From contig CP070731.1 in NCBI GenBank assembly GCA_020347545.1, positions 390,576-396,445 on the forward strand: DNA of 5,870 bases. The letters are read 5' to 3'. Shown one piece after another: positions 5,752-5,870 of this stretch. Source of the stretch: Flavobacteriaceae bacterium. GTDB taxonomy: Bacteria; Bacteroidota; Bacteroidia; Flavobacteriales; Flavobacteriaceae. The stretch's first letter is position 1; the number at the start of each line of letters is the position of its first letter. A program made the translations under genes and the position numbers. Below the pieces are notes generated by a model. It was not told the DNA's origin, did no database searches, and saw nothing but the letters and a program-made list of their open reading frames with translations.

Positions 5752-5870
5752 ATGGCAACAATAAAACCAGCTGAAGTATCAGCAATTTTAAAAGAACAAC
5801 TAACGGGATTTGAGGGTAAAGCTTCATTGACTGAAATTGGAACTGTATTACAAATAGGTGATGGTATTGC
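5752..5870 (+). CDS. atpA: F-type ATP synthase subunit alpha, 5' end (partial)
   Basis: Only the first 39 codons and two bases of the next are inside the window; the gene runs off the right edge. The peptide begins MATIKPAEVSAILKEQL, the usual alpha N-terminal helix with the E-[IV]-[SA]-x-[IL]-[LI]-[RK] pattern that contacts subunit delta. It continues with EIGTVLQIGDGIA, the start of the N-terminal beta-barrel (usual form E-x-G-x-V-x-x-V-G-D-G-I-A). The non-catalytic nucleotide-binding domain lies outside. The position 21 nt after atpH fits the standard order. Confidence 0.93.
   Translation, partial: MATIKPAEVSAILKEQLTGFEGKASLTEIGTVLQIGDGI

Overview
The window comes from a member of the Bacteroidota, most likely the Flavobacteriaceae. 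Three things point there. The first gene is a long TPR lipoprotein that reads as PorW/SprE, a type IX secretion and gliding component found only in this phylum. The ATP synthase a subunit has a cleavable signal peptide ending in an Ala-Gln site and a long periplasmic N-terminal domain. The one clear promoter matches the phylum's -7 box (TAnnTTTG), and the starts have A/T-rich leaders without convincing Shine-Dalgarno sequences. The DNA is visibly AT-rich. All genes are on the + strand and packed tightly.

Left part (1-3207): porW/sprE (TTG start) is followed after 12 nt by a bactofilin gene. The bactofilin gene overlaps a small AtpZ-type two-helix protein by 32 nt. Two nt later comes a 125-residue four-helix membrane protein of unknown function, in the position where other bacteria carry atpI. 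The spacing suggests one co-transcribed unit that joins a secretion/motility lipoprotein, a cytoskeletal protein and the accessory start of the ATP synthase locus.

Middle (3208-3282): a short AT-rich intergenic stretch holds a perfect TAnnTTTG promoter box about 35 nt before the atpB start. The structural ATP synthase genes can therefore be transcribed separately from the left unit.

Right part (3283-5870): atpB (a), atpE (c), atpF (b), atpH (delta) and the first 39 codons of atpA (alpha), in the usual order. Together they encode the complete Fo proton channel (a, c-ring, b stalk), the delta cap of the stator and the start of the catalytic head. The c subunit lacks the Na+-binding side chains, so proton coupling is expected. 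The a subunit keeps the essential Arg and carries the mitochondrial-like His/Glu arrangement. A perfectly paired hairpin (15 bp with one G-U) lies between atpE and atpF and may set the high c-to-b expression ratio.

Most of the window is conserved housekeeping sequence. I see no mobile element, CRISPR array, tRNA or rRNA, and no new multi-gene system. The points worth a second look are the uncharacterised four-helix protein, the atpE-atpF hairpin, the coupling of porW and bactofilin to the ATP synthase locus, and the His-rich ends of the a subunit.
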